Shown one piece after another: positions 55,781-64,000 of a stretch of 64,000 nucleotides of DNA. Source of the DNA: Nonomuraea rhodomycinica (GTDB taxonomy: Bacteria; Actinomycetota; Actinomycetes; Streptosporangiales; Streptosporangiaceae). Where the stretch lies: assembly GCF_013363995.1 (NCBI RefSeq), contig NZ_JABWGO010000002.1:989147-1053146 (forward strand). The letters run 5' to 3'. The notes under the pieces are model-generated. The model saw only the letters and a program-made list of their open reading frames with translations. It did not search any database and was not told the DNA's origin. A program made the translations under genes and the position numbers. Numbering within the stretch: position 1 is the first letter of the stretch; every line of letters starts with the position of its first letter.

Positions 55781-56545
55781 TCAGCCTTCCAGCTTCATCA
55801 GCGTGTCGAGCACCGACTGCGGGGTGGGCGCGGTCAGCTCGGTGACCAGCTCGCCGTCGCGCAGGAAGATCACCCGGTCGGCGTGCGCGGCGGCCACCGG
55901 GTCGTGCGTGACCATGACGATCGTCTGCCCGAGCTCCCGCACCGAGGCGCGCAGGAACGACAGCACCTCGGCGCCGCTGCGCGAGTCCAGGTTGCCGGTC
56001 GGCTCGTCCGCGAAGATCACCTGCGGCTTGCTGATGAGCGCCCGCGCCACGGCCACGCGCTGCTGCTGGCCGCCGGACAGCTCCGCCGGCCGGTGGCCGA
56101 GGCGGTCGCGCAGGCCGACGGTCTCCACGACCCGGTCGAACAGCACCTGGTCGGCCTGGCGGGCCGCGATCTCCAGCGGCAGCCGGATGTTCTGCTCGGC
56201 GGTCAGCGTCGGCAGCAGGTTGAACGCCTGGAACACGAAGCCGATCCGCTCGCGGCGCAGCAGCGTCAGCCGCTTGTCGCTGAGGCCGGTCAGCTCCACG
56301 TCGCCGACGCGCACGGTGCCCGAGGTGGCCGTGTCCAGCCCGGCCAGGCAGTGCATCAGCGTGGACTTGCCCGAGCCGGACGGGCCCATGATGGCCGTGA
56401 ACGCGCCGGTCTCGAACGTCACGTCCACCTCGCGCAGGGCGTACACCTTCGCGTCGCCCTGGCCGTACACCTTGGTCAGGCCGCGCGCCTCCACGGCGGG
56501 GGCGGCCCGGCGCCGGCTGCCGGCCTCGGTCTCGGTGATGGTCAC
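55781..56545 (-). CDS. ABC transporter ATP-binding protein (LolD/MacB type)
   Basis: 254 residues. Walker [10 protein letters not shown], signature [15 protein letters not shown], Walker [13 protein letters not shown] and the switch His in MVTHDPVAA are intact. The GTG start has AAGGAG six bases upstream. It pairs with the adjacent permease. The two-component genes lie upstream on the same strand. Confidence 0.94.
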   Translation of the reverse strand: MTITETEAGSRRRAAPAVEARGLTKVYGQGDAKVYALREVDVTFETGAFTAIMGPSGSGKSTLMHCLAGLDTATSGTVRVGDVELTGLSDKRLTLLRRERIGFVFQAFNLLPTLTAEQNIRLPLEIAARQADQVLFDRVVETVGLRDRLGHRPAELSGGQQQRVAVARALISKPQVIFADEPTGNLDSRSGAEVLSFLRASVRELGQTIVMVTHDPVAAAHADRVIFLRDGELVTELTAPTPQSVLDTLMKLEG

Positions 56546-56651
56546 GTTCGCTCCTTCGAGGGTTGGGGAACGCGACTCACGCTATGAGGGAGATGTGTGG
56601 GAAAAATGGGCCCTGAGGAGGGATTTCGGATAAGCCGCCAGATGACGGCGG

Positions 56652-57323
56652 TCAACCATTCGGCCGATGGGACGGCACGACGAGCCCCGCCTCGTACGCG
56701 TACACGACCGCCTGCGCCCGGTCCCGGAGCCCCAGCTTGGCCAGCACCCGCCCCAGGTGCGTCTTCACGGTCGCCTCGGCCACCGCCAGCGCGGCGGCGA
56801 TCTCCAGGTTAGACAGGCCGCGGGCCACCATCAGCAGCACCTCGCGCTCGCGCGGAGTCAGTCCCGCGTCGTCGGGCGGCGCCTGGTCCGGGAGGTTCGC
56901 GGCGAACCGGTCGAGCATGCGCCGCAGGGTGCTGGGCGCCATGACCGCGTCGCCGGCGTGCACGGCCCTGATCGCGTTGACCAGGTCGTCCGGCGGCACG
57001 TCCTTCAGCAGGAACCCCGACGCCCCGGCCTTCACGGCCGCGAACGCGTACTCGTCGAGGTCGAACGTCGTCAGGATGAGCACCTTGGGGCCGCGGATGC
57101 GGGCGGTCGCCTCGACGCCGTCCATGCCGGGCATGCGCACGTCCATGAGGACCACGTCCACGTCGGTGCCGCGCAGCGTCTCCAGCGCCTGCGCGCCGTC
57201 GCCCGCCTCGGCCACCACCTCGATGTCGGGCTGCGCCCCGAGCACCATCCTGAACCCGGCCCGCAGCAGCTGCTGGTCGTCCACCAGCATCACCCGGATG
57301 CGCGGGCCCCCGTCGCCGCTCAT
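56652..57323 (-). CDS. NarL/LuxR family response regulator
   Basis: 223 residues. The receiver domain has the acidic pocket (VMLVDDQQLL) and phosphoacceptor Asp (VVLMDVRMPGMDG). The C-terminal LuxR helix-turn-helix is LTPREREVLLMVARGLSNLEIAAALAVAEATVKTHLGRVLAKL. The start overlaps the histidine kinase stop (ATGA). It probably regulates the downstream ABC exporter. Confidence 0.93.
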   Translation of the reverse strand: MSGDGGPRIRVMLVDDQQLLRAGFRMVLGAQPDIEVVAEAGDGAQALETLRGTDVDVVLMDVRMPGMDGVEATARIRGPKVLILTTFDLDEYAFAAVKAGASGFLLKDVPPDDLVNAIRAVHAGDAVMAPSTLRRMLDRFAANLPDQAPPDDAGLTPREREVLLMVARGLSNLEIAAALAVAEATVKTHLGRVLAKLGLRDRAQAVVYAYEAGLVVPSHRPNG

Positions 57324-58528
57324 CAGGCGGCCCTTCCGGCGGGAACGGGCAGCCGGGCCAGCACCTCGAACCCGCCGCCCCGGCGCGGCTCGGCCGAGAC
57401 CGCCCCGCCGTACATGCCGACCCGTTCGCGCATCCCGACCAGCCCGTGGCCGTCGTGGCTGCGCGGCGCCGCGGCGCCCCGCCCGTCGTCGGTCACCCGC
57501 ACCACCAGCTCCGCCCGGCCGTACGTGAGCTCCACCAGCGCCCGCACGCCGGGCCCGCCGTGCTTGAGCGCGTTCGTCAGGGCCTCCTGGATGATGCGGT
57601 AGACGGCGAGCTGCTGGCCCTCCGGCAGGTCGCACGGCGGGCCGGTCACCCGCAGCCGCGCCGGCACGCCCGCGCCCCGCACCAGCTCCTCCAGCTGCGC
57701 CAGCCCCGGCTGAGGCGTGTAGTCGGTGCCGGCGGCGCCGTCCCCGCCCTCGTCCTCGCGGTCCGCGCGCAGCACGCCGACCAGCCGCCGCATCTCGGCC
57801 AGCGCGTCGCGGCCGGTGCGCGAGATGTTGCGCACGGCCTGGCGCACCTGCTCCGGGTCACGGTCGATCATGTAGCCGGCGCCGTCGGCCTGGACCACCA
57901 TCACGCTGACGTTGTGCGCCACCACGTCGTGCAGCTCCCGGGCGATCCTCGCCCGCTCGGCCGTGGCCGCCAGCCGCGCCTGCTGGTCGCGCTCGCGCTC
58001 GGCCCGCTCGGCGCGTTCCTCCAGGCCCTCCAGGAAACGGCGGCGCGTGTTCGCGTACAGGCCGGTCAGCCAGGTGGTCACGACGAAGATGGAGCCGCTG
58101 AAGAACATGCTGAACGAGACCGCGTGCCAGTGCACCAGCACCAGGTACACGCCCAGCTCGGCGATCAGCCCGGCCGCCAGCGCCCACCGGAGCGCGCACC
58201 CGTAGGCCACCGACCACAGGGCCATCAGCACGGACAGGTTGGCCGGGACCGGGTCGAAGCCGAGCGCCCACTGCCCGAAGGAGACGAGCGACACGGCCGC
58301 GAACGTCTCCAGCGGCCTGCGCCGCTGCCACAGCAGCGGGACGATCAGCAGGGCCGACAGGATCACGTACTGCGCCAGGTGCAGCGGCGTGCCCGAGCTC
58401 ACGACGGTGCCGGTCGCGTACGGCCGGGCGGTCACCAGCGCCAGCACCACGAGGGGCGCTCCCCGGAGGGCGTCCATCACCTTGGCATGGCGCTTGGACC
58501 ATGCATGTACCCTGCCGAACACATCCAT
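57323..58528 (-). CDS. Sensor histidine kinase (HisKA_3 type)
   Basis: 401 residues. Roughly five to six N-terminal helices with almost no extracellular domain suggest intramembrane sensing, as in DesK/LiaS kinases. The phosphoacceptor His is in IARELHDVVAHNVSVM. HATPase motifs are ALTNALKHG and DDGRGAAAPRSHDGHGLVGMRERV. Translation is coupled to the response regulator by a four-base overlap. Confidence 0.93.
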   Translation of the reverse strand: MDVFGRVHAWSKRHAKVMDALRGAPLVVLALVTARPYATGTVVSSGTPLHLAQYVILSALLIVPLLWQRRRPLETFAAVSLVSFGQWALGFDPVPANLSVLMALWSVAYGCALRWALAAGLIAELGVYLVLVHWHAVSFSMFFSGSIFVVTTWLTGLYANTRRRFLEGLEERAERAERERDQQARLAATAERARIARELHDVVAHNVSVMVVQADGAGYMIDRDPEQVRQAVRNISRTGRDALAEMRRLVGVLRADREDEGGDGAAGTDYTPQPGLAQLEELVRGAGVPARLRVTGPPCDLPEGQQLAVYRIIQEALTNALKHGGPGVRALVELTYGRAELVVRVTDDGRGAAAPRSHDGHGLVGMRERVGMYGGAVSAEPRRGGGFEVLARLPVPAGRAA

Positions 58529-58685
58529 ACGATATGTACGGCCTGCTGAGGCTGTGTCCGCCTGAAGGTGGAAGTCGGTGTACGACCCAGGTCTGACATC
58601 GTCCCGGTCTTACGCCTGCCTTACGGCTCCTTGGGCATAGTTGACCTTGGGAGCGCCCCCGACGGGGCAGTAAAGGGAGATCGTG

Positions 58686-59414
58686 ATGGCGGATCATGAT
58701 CGCGAAGTTGGGTCGCGCGGCGACGAGGAAGCGCCGCGCGACCCGGTCCCCGGGGCGCAGCCTCCCCCCTCCACCTCCTTACCGCAGCCTCCACCGGAGC
58801 ACGCTCCTCCCGCGGGCGGGCCTTCCGAGGGTCGGACTTCGGAGGGCGGGACTTCGGAGGGTGGGACTTCTGAGCGCGGCCCCGCTGAACCCGGGCTTTC
58901 CGCGGGCGGGACTTCCGTGCGTGGGACTTCCGTGGGCGAGACTTCCGCGGCGGCGCACGCGAGCTCCGGCTGGAGCCCCTCGCCGCCATCTCCGCGCCCT
59001 CCTCGCCCGGACACCTCGTTCCGCGGCTTCCTGCGCCAGAAGCCGACCCAGATCATCGGCGCAGGCCTCATCGGCCTGATCGTCGGCGGCCTGCTGGGCG
59101 GCGCGGCCGTCGCGGTGGTCGTCGGCGTCACCCACCACGACCGGGCCGTCCCCTGGGGTCCCCGGTCCGGCTGGGACCCCTACCAGGAGTGGGAGCACCT
59201 GCCCCGCGCCTACCCGGACTGCCGCCCGGCGCCCGGCGGGACGTACTGCCGCTACGGCGCCCCGTACCCGCCGATGCCCCCTGTCGTCCCGGTGCCGTCC
59301 GTGGCCCCGGTGCCCACGGTCGTCCCGATGCCGCCGTCGTTCCCAGCCGTTCCGCCCACCCCGACCCTTCCGGGCACGGGGATACCTACCCCGACCCCGA
59401 CGCGTACGGGGTGA
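58686..59414 (+). CDS. Proline-rich single-pass membrane protein
   Basis: 242 residues (ATG at 58686; a GTG one codon earlier also fits the GGGAG site). The N-terminus contains Gly/Thr/Ser repeats (SEGGTSEGGTSERG). One membrane helix (IIGAGLIGLIVGGLLGGAAVAVVVG, about 123-147) follows. The exterior part has two cysteines (YPDCRPAPGGTYCRYG) and a Pro/Val-rich tail. The family is unknown. It ends 37 bases from the convergent tRNA gene. Confidence 0.65.
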   Translation: MADHDREVGSRGDEEAPRDPVPGAQPPPSTSLPQPPPEHAPPAGGPSEGRTSEGGTSEGGTSERGPAEPGLSAGGTSVRGTSVGETSAAAHASSGWSPSPPSPRPPRPDTSFRGFLRQKPTQIIGAGLIGLIVGGLLGGAAVAVVVGVTHHDRAVPWGPRSGWDPYQEWEHLPRAYPDCRPAPGGTYCRYGAPYPPMPPVVPVPSVAPVPTVVPMPPSFPAVPPTPTLPGTGIPTPTPTRTG

Positions 59415-59450
59415 CAGACGTGACCCGGAGGAGGTCTCCGGGATGAGATG

Positions 59451-59523
59451 TAGGGCCGGTGGGATTCGAACCCACACTTACAGCCACCTAAAGACTGCGC
59501 CTCTGCCATTGGGCTACGACCCC
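59451..59523 (-). tRNA. Class I-type tRNA with UAG anticodon (Leu codon CUA; identity uncertain)
   Basis: Seventy-three bases fold as a full cloverleaf on the minus strand: acceptor GGGGTCG with CGGCCCT (two G-U pairs), D arm GCC-GGC with GG in the loop, anticodon stem CAGTC/GGCTG, loop TTTAGGT, five-base variable loop TAAGT, T arm GTGGG-TTCGAAT-CCCAC, discriminator A. CCA is not encoded. The anticodon UAG would read the Leu codon CUA, but normal tRNA-Leu has a long variable arm, which is absent. Its charging is therefore unclear. The 5' end overlaps the end of an HNH gene remnant. Confidence 0.75.
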
Positions 59524-59968
59524 TTGGTCGCCTTTCCCCGGCCGGCGTAATTGTCGGTCTGGGAATGGCAATTCGGGCAGAGGAAGCGCAGATTCTCCAG
59601 CCGGTTGCCGAGCCAATTCCCGTTCATGTGGTCGACATGGAGCGTAAGCGGCTTTCCCTGCCACGTCCCGTCAATCCTACAGGCTGCGCACGCGTAGGGA
59701 ACCCCGGCTTCCCGTAGTGCCCGGCGCAGTGTCGGCGCCTTCTCGCGTATCGACTCCGGGGGCGCAACGCGAGAATCCGCCCATGCGGCCTCGCGCTGTG
59801 GGAGCGCTGCCCCGGCCGTGGGCCTGGCCGACGAAGTGTGAAGTGTCGATGCCGTGGTGCCTGAGGCGGCGGCTGATGCGCGCATGGCTGCCGCCGGTCC
59901 ACTTGACGCCGAGAAGCCGCTGCCGCCTCCTCCAGCATCTCGCGCGTGTACTCGATATAGGCCGCCAT
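59514..59968 (-). pseudogene. HNH endonuclease gene, frameshifted
   Basis: Three reading frames together encode one HNH endonuclease. The first gives MAAYIEYTREMLEEAAA. The second gives LLGVKWTGGSHARISRRLRHHGIDTSHFVGQAHGRG. The third gives ALREAGVPYACAAC and the HNH core LHVDHMNGNWLGNRLENLRF, CPNCHSQ. Two net frame changes (near 59917 and near 59825) break it, apparently with loss of about ten residues after EEAAA. All HNH and zinc-cysteine residues survive. Its stop codon TAG lies inside the tRNA (positions 8-10). Confidence 0.75.
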
Positions 59969-60121
59969 GGACCGAGCATAGGAAACGGCGCGACATTTCC
60001 CGGGGTCCATACGCCCTGCGGCATTTGTCACACTGTTTCAGTATGTCGCCGAGATGAAGCCGATCTTGCTGCGTGACGGCGACGGCGCGGGCCCCGGGAA
60101 AGGGCCCGCGGGCCGGGATGG

Positions 60122-60595
60122 TCAGGCGAGGCCGAGCTTCTTCTTCAGGGACGCGACGTGCCCCGTGGCCTTCACGTTGTAGAGCGCCTGCTCGATCTTT
60201 CCGTCGGCGTCGATGACGAAGGTCGAGCGGATGACGCCGACGACCTCCTTGCCGTACAGCTTCTTGGTGCCGTACGCGCCGTACGCCTGGTGGACCTCCA
60301 GGTCCGGGTCGGACAGCAGCGGGAACGTCAGCGCGTCGCGCTCCACGAACTTGTCCAGCTTGGCGGGCTTGTCCTTGGACACGCCGAGGACGGCGAATCC
60401 TTCGGCGGTGAGCTGCGCGAGGTTGTCGCGGAAGTCGCACGCCTGCTTGGTGCAGCCCGGCGTCATGGCGGCCGGGTAGAAGTAGAGGATCACGCGCTTG
60501 CCGCGGAAATCGCCCAGGGAGACGGTGTTTCCGCCCGCTGCGGGTAGCGTGAACTCGGGCGCGGCGTCGCCGGGCGCGAGCTTGGTTTCGGTCAT
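60122..60595 (-). CDS. bcp: Thioredoxin-dependent thiol peroxidase (BCP/PrxQ)
   Basis: 157 residues. GDAAPEFTLPAAGGNTVSL, FYPAAMTPGCTKQACDFRD (peroxidatic Cys and the resolving Cys five residues on) and LLSDPDLEVHQAYGAYG identify a PrxQ-type peroxiredoxin reducing peroxides with thioredoxin. AGGAGG precedes the ATG by a few bases. It is divergent from the DUF3618 gene, a frequent actinobacterial pairing. Confidence 0.94.
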   Translation of the reverse strand: MTETKLAPGDAAPEFTLPAAGGNTVSLGDFRGKRVILYFYPAAMTPGCTKQACDFRDNLAQLTAEGFAVLGVSKDKPAKLDKFVERDALTFPLLSDPDLEVHQAYGAYGTKKLYGKEVVGVIRSTFVIDADGKIEQALYNVKATGHVASLKKKLGLA

Positions 60596-60767
60596 GGGTC
60601 CTCCTGAGTACGTCCAGCAAAACCTACCGGGCCGGCATGCCGTCCGCCCGCTGTGCCGTACCCGGTAACGACCTGACAGACTGATCGCGACCAGAGCCGA
60701 CGCGCTCGTGCGTGCCGCGGAGCGGCCACGCCGGACGGGCGCGGCCGACATGAGCGTGGGGAGAGAC

Positions 60768-61091
60768 ATGGCAGACACCGATCCCGACGAGCTGGAGCGC
60801 CGGATCGCTCGGACCCGGGCGGAGCTGGCGCAGACGGTCGACGCCATCGCCGACCGCGTGAGCCCCAAGCGGGTGAAGGAGCGTACGGTCGCCGACATGA
60901 AGGCGCGGGCCGGGTACTTCGTCGCGTCCGTGGGCGACGCGCTGGGCGTGACGCGGCGGCCGGCGCTGGGGGACGACCCGGAGCGGTCGTGGGACGACGA
61001 GCCGCCCGAGCTGGGGCCCGTGCTGATCGGGGTGGGAGCCGTGCTGGTGCTGGGCGCCGCGGTCATGCTCTGGAAGCGCCGCCGCCGCTGA
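60768..61091 (+). CDS. DUF3618 domain-containing protein
   Basis: 107 residues. DELERRIARTRAELAQTVDAIADRVSPKRVKERTVADMKA is the DUF3618 signature, and a C-terminal membrane helix (LIGVGAVLVLGAAVMLW) ends in a basic tail. The start at 60768 is chosen for GGGGAGA upstream; ATG at 60750 is possible. The function is unknown, probably envelope associated. Confidence 0.87.
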   Translation: MADTDPDELERRIARTRAELAQTVDAIADRVSPKRVKERTVADMKARAGYFVASVGDALGVTRRPALGDDPERSWDDEPPELGPVLIGVGAVLVLGAAVMLWKRRRR

Positions 61092-61184
61092 GCCGCCGTC
61101 TCGCCTGGATCGTTCGTCCGCTGCCGGGGCGCGACTCCCCGGCAGCGGCGTGGTGGCGGCCCGAGCGGCCCGAGCGGCCCGAGG

Positions 61185-62378
61185 TCAGAGGAAGGTCCTG
61201 CCCTCGCCGCGGTACGTCGGGACCGTGCCGACGAGCTCGTCACCCTCGATGAGGTGCAGCGCCGCGAAGCGCTCGCACATCTCGCCCGCCTTGGCGTGCC
61301 GGAACCACACCCGGTCGCCCACCCGCAGGTCCTCGGCCGCCTCGCCGAGCAGCGGCGTCTGCACCTCTCCGGCCCCCTCGTCGGGCGCGTAGCGCAGCCC
61401 GGGCGGCAGGTACGGCTGGGGAAGACGGCTGAGGCCGGGAGCGCCGGAGGCGACGTAGCCGCCGCCGAGGACCGTCACCGTGCCCGGCGCCGGGCGGCGG
61501 ACCACGGGCAGCGCGAAGAGCGCCGCCGGACGCCCGGCGAAGGACCGGTAGAAGTCGAACAGGCGCGGGTGGAAGAACCCGGAGCCGGCCGCGACCTCGG
61601 TGACGGCCTTCTCGCGCACGGTCCGCTCGACGGAGCCGGTGCCGCCGCCGTTGACGAAGTCCAGGTCGCAGAGCCGGCGTACGGCGTTGACGACGCGCCC
61701 GCGCCGCGTGATGAGCTCGCGGGCCGAGCGCTGCTGCATGAGGCGGATGGCGCGGGTCATCGCGGGGCTGCCGGGCGGGTCGTCGCCGACGCCGGCGATC
61801 TGCGCCTCGTACGCCATGAGGCCGGCCAGCCGGAACCCCGGCCGTTTGGCGATCTCGGCGGCCAGGTCGGCGGCCTGCTCGGGCTCGCGCACCGAGGAGC
61901 GCAACGCCCCCGCCCGGAATTTCCCGCCGAAGGCGACAAAGCCTGCGTCCATGTCCAGACATATCCGGATCTCGCAGCGGGCGTGGACGTCCGCCACGGC
62001 GTCGTCCACGTAGTCCAGGTGCTCGACCGAGTCCACGGTCACCGTGATCTCCCGCGCCAGACGCGGATCGCCGGCCAGCTCGGCGAGCGCCGCCCGGTCC
62101 GCCGTCGGGTACGCCACCAGGACGTCGGTGAACCCGGAGCGCGCCAGCCACAGCGCCTCCGGCAGGGTGAAGGCCATCAGGCCGCGGAAGCCGTCCATGG
62201 CCATGATGCGTTCGAGCACGGGCCGGCAGCGGATCGACTTGGTCGCCACCCGGATCGGCTTGCCGCCCGCGCGCCGCACGAGGTCGGCGGCGTTGGCCCG
62301 CATGGCGTCGAGATCGAGGATGGCGAACGGGGGGTCCAGCGTCTCGGTGGCACGATCGTATCGGGAGCGGGCGTCCAT
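61185..62378 (-). CDS. Alanine racemase-fold PLP enzyme (amino acid deaminase/aldolase type)
   Basis: 397 residues. The N-terminal TIM-barrel with the PLP Lys in RVATKSIRCRPVLE, then DMDAGFVAFGGKFRAG and VNGGGTGSVERT, and the C-terminal domain VGDRVWFRHAKAGEMCERFAALHLI match D-threonine aldolase/D-serine deaminase-like proteins. The substrate is probably a D-amino acid. The ATG at 62378 begins the conserved part; upstream extension to 62414 is weak. Confidence 0.85.
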   Translation of the reverse strand: MDARSRYDRATETLDPPFAILDLDAMRANAADLVRRAGGKPIRVATKSIRCRPVLERIMAMDGFRGLMAFTLPEALWLARSGFTDVLVAYPTADRAALAELAGDPRLAREITVTVDSVEHLDYVDDAVADVHARCEIRICLDMDAGFVAFGGKFRAGALRSSVREPEQAADLAAEIAKRPGFRLAGLMAYEAQIAGVGDDPPGSPAMTRAIRLMQQRSARELITRRGRVVNAVRRLCDLDFVNGGGTGSVERTVREKAVTEVAAGSGFFHPRLFDFYRSFAGRPAALFALPVVRRPAPGTVTVLGGGYVASGAPGLSRLPQPYLPPGLRYAPDEGAGEVQTPLLGEAAEDLRVGDRVWFRHAKAGEMCERFAALHLIEGDELVGTVPTYRGEGRTFL

Positions 62379-62515
62379 ATCAGCAGCGTAACCGTATATC
62401 GGGCAATTGAACATGAGGACAATTCATGTTGCTGGGGTAGTCGTAATGATCGGGCAAACCGGCGGCGAGGGGATGATCCATCCGATGCCCGGCCCGTGTA
62501 CCTGTGGTCGGTGTG

Positions 62516-63118
62516 ATGAGCAGTCTCCAGCAGCTCCTGCCCGGCGTCGTCCTGGAGGCGCAGGACAGTCCGCTCCGCCGTTCCACCCGGGCGCTGAAAC
62601 CGGCGCGCACCCCGGCCGGGACGGTCGTCGCGCTGACGCTCACCGCCTGCCTCGGCCTGTCGGCCGCCGAGATCGTCGCGGCGCTGGTGGGCAAGCCGCT
62701 CGGCTGGGTGCCGCTGGACCGCCTGATCGACCTGGCCGGCCGGCACTCCTGGAACGAGCTGCGCGCCGGGGCGGCGTGGACCGTCGCGGCGGGCGCCGGC
62801 CTGCTGCTGCTGGCCGCGATGCCCGGACGCTGCCGCCTGGTGCCGGTCGAGACCTCCGATCCCGGCATCGTCATCGGCATCACCCGGATCGGCCTGCGCC
62901 GCACCCTGCGCGCGGTCGCCCAGGAGGTCGAGGGCGTGTCCAGGGCCCGCGTACGGCTGCGCAAGCGCACCATCGAGGTCACCGTGACGACGGCCGCGGA
63001 GAGCACGGGCGCGATGCTCCGGCAGGTGGGCGCCGCCGTGGGGGACCGGCTCGCGGGCGTGGGCACGCTCGGCACGGGCGAGGTCGTGGTCCGGCTGCGC
63101 AGAAGGAGGCGCTGGTGA
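62516..63118 (+). CDS. DUF6286 domain membrane protein
   Basis: 200 residues with two hydrophobic helices ([23 protein letters not shown] and [19 protein letters not shown]) and a C-terminal alpha/beta part ([36 protein letters not shown]) like the Asp23-associated DUF6286 family. Together with AmaP downstream it belongs to the Asp23/Gls24 envelope-stress gene group, though no Asp23 gene is in view. Confidence 0.8.
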   Translation: MSSLQQLLPGVVLEAQDSPLRRSTRALKPARTPAGTVVALTLTACLGLSAAEIVAALVGKPLGWVPLDRLIDLAGRHSWNELRAGAAWTVAAGAGLLLLAAMPGRCRLVPVETSDPGIVIGITRIGLRRTLRAVAQEVEGVSRARVRLRKRTIEVTVTTAAESTGAMLRQVGAAVGDRLAGVGTLGTGEVVVRLRRRRRW

Positions 63119-63197
63119 GCCCGGCACGGGACGCGGCGCGGACGGTAGGGGCGGCACGGCCGAAGGTTTCGGCGCGGACGGTCGGGAGGGGCGGACG

Positions 63198-63698
63198 GTG
63201 AGGCAGTACGCCGGCAACCGGGTCGGGCTGGCCGTCGTGGGCGCGGTGCTGCTGCTCGTCGGCGCGTACGTGTGGCTGCGCGCGGACGACCGGCTCGGCG
63301 GGCTGTCGCCGCGGGCCAAGGTGCTGCCCGAGCAGACCGCGCGGCTGATCGCCGAGCAGCAGTGGCCGCTGTGGGCCGCGGCCCTCGGGCTGATGCTCCT
63401 CGGCCTGGTCGCGCTGCGGTGGCTGCTGCTCTGCCTCGGCTGGGGCCGTCAGGGCGTGCGCTCGGGCACGGGCACGGCCATGCTGTGCGTGGGCCTCAAG
63501 GACGTGGACGGGCTGAGCCGTACGGGGGTGCGCGTCGTGGGCGACGGCGACCACCTGCGCATCGCCATCACCTGCGCCCCGTCGGCCGACGTGGGCGCGA
63601 TGGTCGGCAAGCTGGACAAGGAGATCGTGGGCCGCATCCGCCGCGAACTGCGCGACGACGACACCGGTACGGTCGTCCGCATCCACGTCCGCCGCTGA
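63198..63698 (+). CDS. amaP: Alkaline shock response membrane anchor protein AmaP
   Basis: 166 residues with two membrane helices ([17 protein letters not shown] and [23 protein letters not shown]) followed by a cytoplasmic alpha/beta domain ([35 protein letters not shown]). This is the AmaP-like layout that tethers Asp23-type proteins to the membrane. The GTG start overlaps the TGA of a 28-codon ORF (63115-63201) that itself overlaps the DUF6286 stop. Confidence 0.8.
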   Translation: MRQYAGNRVGLAVVGAVLLLVGAYVWLRADDRLGGLSPRAKVLPEQTARLIAEQQWPLWAAALGLMLLGLVALRWLLLCLGWGRQGVRSGTGTAMLCVGLKDVDGLSRTGVRVVGDGDHLRIAITCAPSADVGAMVGKLDKEIVGRIRRELRDDDTGTVVRIHVRR

Positions 63699-63783
63699 CA
63701 CGCCGCCTGAAGCGCCGCTTGAAGCGCCGCCTGAAGCGCCGCCGCCCGTGGCGCGCCGCCGGAGCGCCACGCGGACGGACGTG

Positions 63784-64000
63784 TCAGCACTCGATGACGT
63801 TGACGGCCAGGCCGCCGCGCGAGGTCTCCTTGTACTTGTCCAGCATGTCGGCGCCGGTCTGGCGCATGGTCTTGATGGCCTTGTCCAGGGCGACGAAGTG
63901 GCGGCCGTCGCCGCGCAGCGCGATCCGGGCCGCGGTGATCGCCTTGATCGAGGCCACCGCGTTGCGCTCGATGCACGGGATCTGCACCAGCCCGCCGATC
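63784..64000 (-). CDS. sdaA: L-serine ammonia-lyase, C-terminal part (runs off window)
   Basis: The last ~71 residues of an iron-sulfur L-serine dehydratase, running off the right edge. [66 protein letters not shown] matches the SdaA C-terminus. The Cys in PCIERN and the terminal Cys are cluster-ligand and active-site tail residues of the family. It deaminates serine to pyruvate. Confidence 0.92.
   Translation of the reverse strand, partial: IGGLVQIPCIERNAVASIKAITAARIALRGDGRHFVALDKAIKTMRQTGADMLDKYKETSRGGLAVNVIEC

Noticed and set aside
59451..59523. tRNA considered as an amber suppressor
   Set aside because: An amber suppressor needs anticodon CUA. The loop here gives UAG, which pairs with the sense codon CUA.

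Overview
This is a GC-rich, gene-dense stretch of an actinomycete chromosome, most likely a filamentous Streptosporangiales relative (Nonomuraea-like). The genus is an inference from gene content: a FilP-like coiled-coil protein, the mec-cysO-cysM cysteine pathway, ClpS-DUF2017, murI-MBL-rph-rdgB, DUF3039, DUF3618 and DUF4230 proteins, and many GTG or leaderless starts. It reads as a core chromosome with small accessory insertions. No prophage, IS element, CRISPR array, rRNA operon or biosynthetic cluster was seen, and no gene-free gap exceeds 300 bases.

Left part (1-12.4 kb): the 3' part of an alpha/beta hydrolase, then a secreted LamG/DNRLRE protein followed by a 2076-residue RHS-repeat protein. 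The RHS tail is an Ala/Arg/Lys-rich segment rather than a recognisable toxin, and no immunity gene follows. An SDR oxidoreductase and a second alpha/beta hydrolase come next.

12.3-23.4 kb: an AI-2E-type permease, a FilP/DivIVA-like filament protein, methylmalonyl-CoA epimerase divergent from a thiolase, a three-gene leftward group (membrane protein, DUF4230 protein, 43-residue protein), a MarR regulator, a cysteine-less thioredoxin/TPR protein, a cytidylate-kinase-like protein and malic enzyme. An 82-bp intergenic repeat occurs twice in opposite orientation (17.0 and 23.4 kb).

23.5-36.5 kb: two divergent TetR/MFS exporter pairs, each with palindromic operator candidates; YqgE; DUF3039; an M43-type secreted metalloprotease; a further MFS permease; a disordered membrane protein; an SF2 helicase; and a LacI regulator divergent from a small ORF across a 30-bp perfect palindrome.

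37.5-49.3 kb is housekeeping: NAD salvage (pncB-pncA), clpS-DUF2017-mec-[23-codon leader ORF]-cysO-cysM (protein-bound cysteine synthesis), a DUF3352 protein, a thioesterase, murI, an MBL-fold hydrolase, an MFS permease, and rph-rdgB.

49.4-64 kb: a membrane-anchored sulfite-oxidase-fold enzyme; a papain-fold (glutamine deamidase type) toxin-like protein with a YrhB/Imm35-like partner; a two-component system beside an ABC exporter; an unusual class I tRNA with a UAG anticodon overlapped by a frameshifted HNH endonuclease gene; thiol peroxidase; DUF3618; an alanine-racemase-fold enzyme; DUF6286 and AmaP envelope proteins; and the C-terminal end of L-serine dehydratase running off the window.
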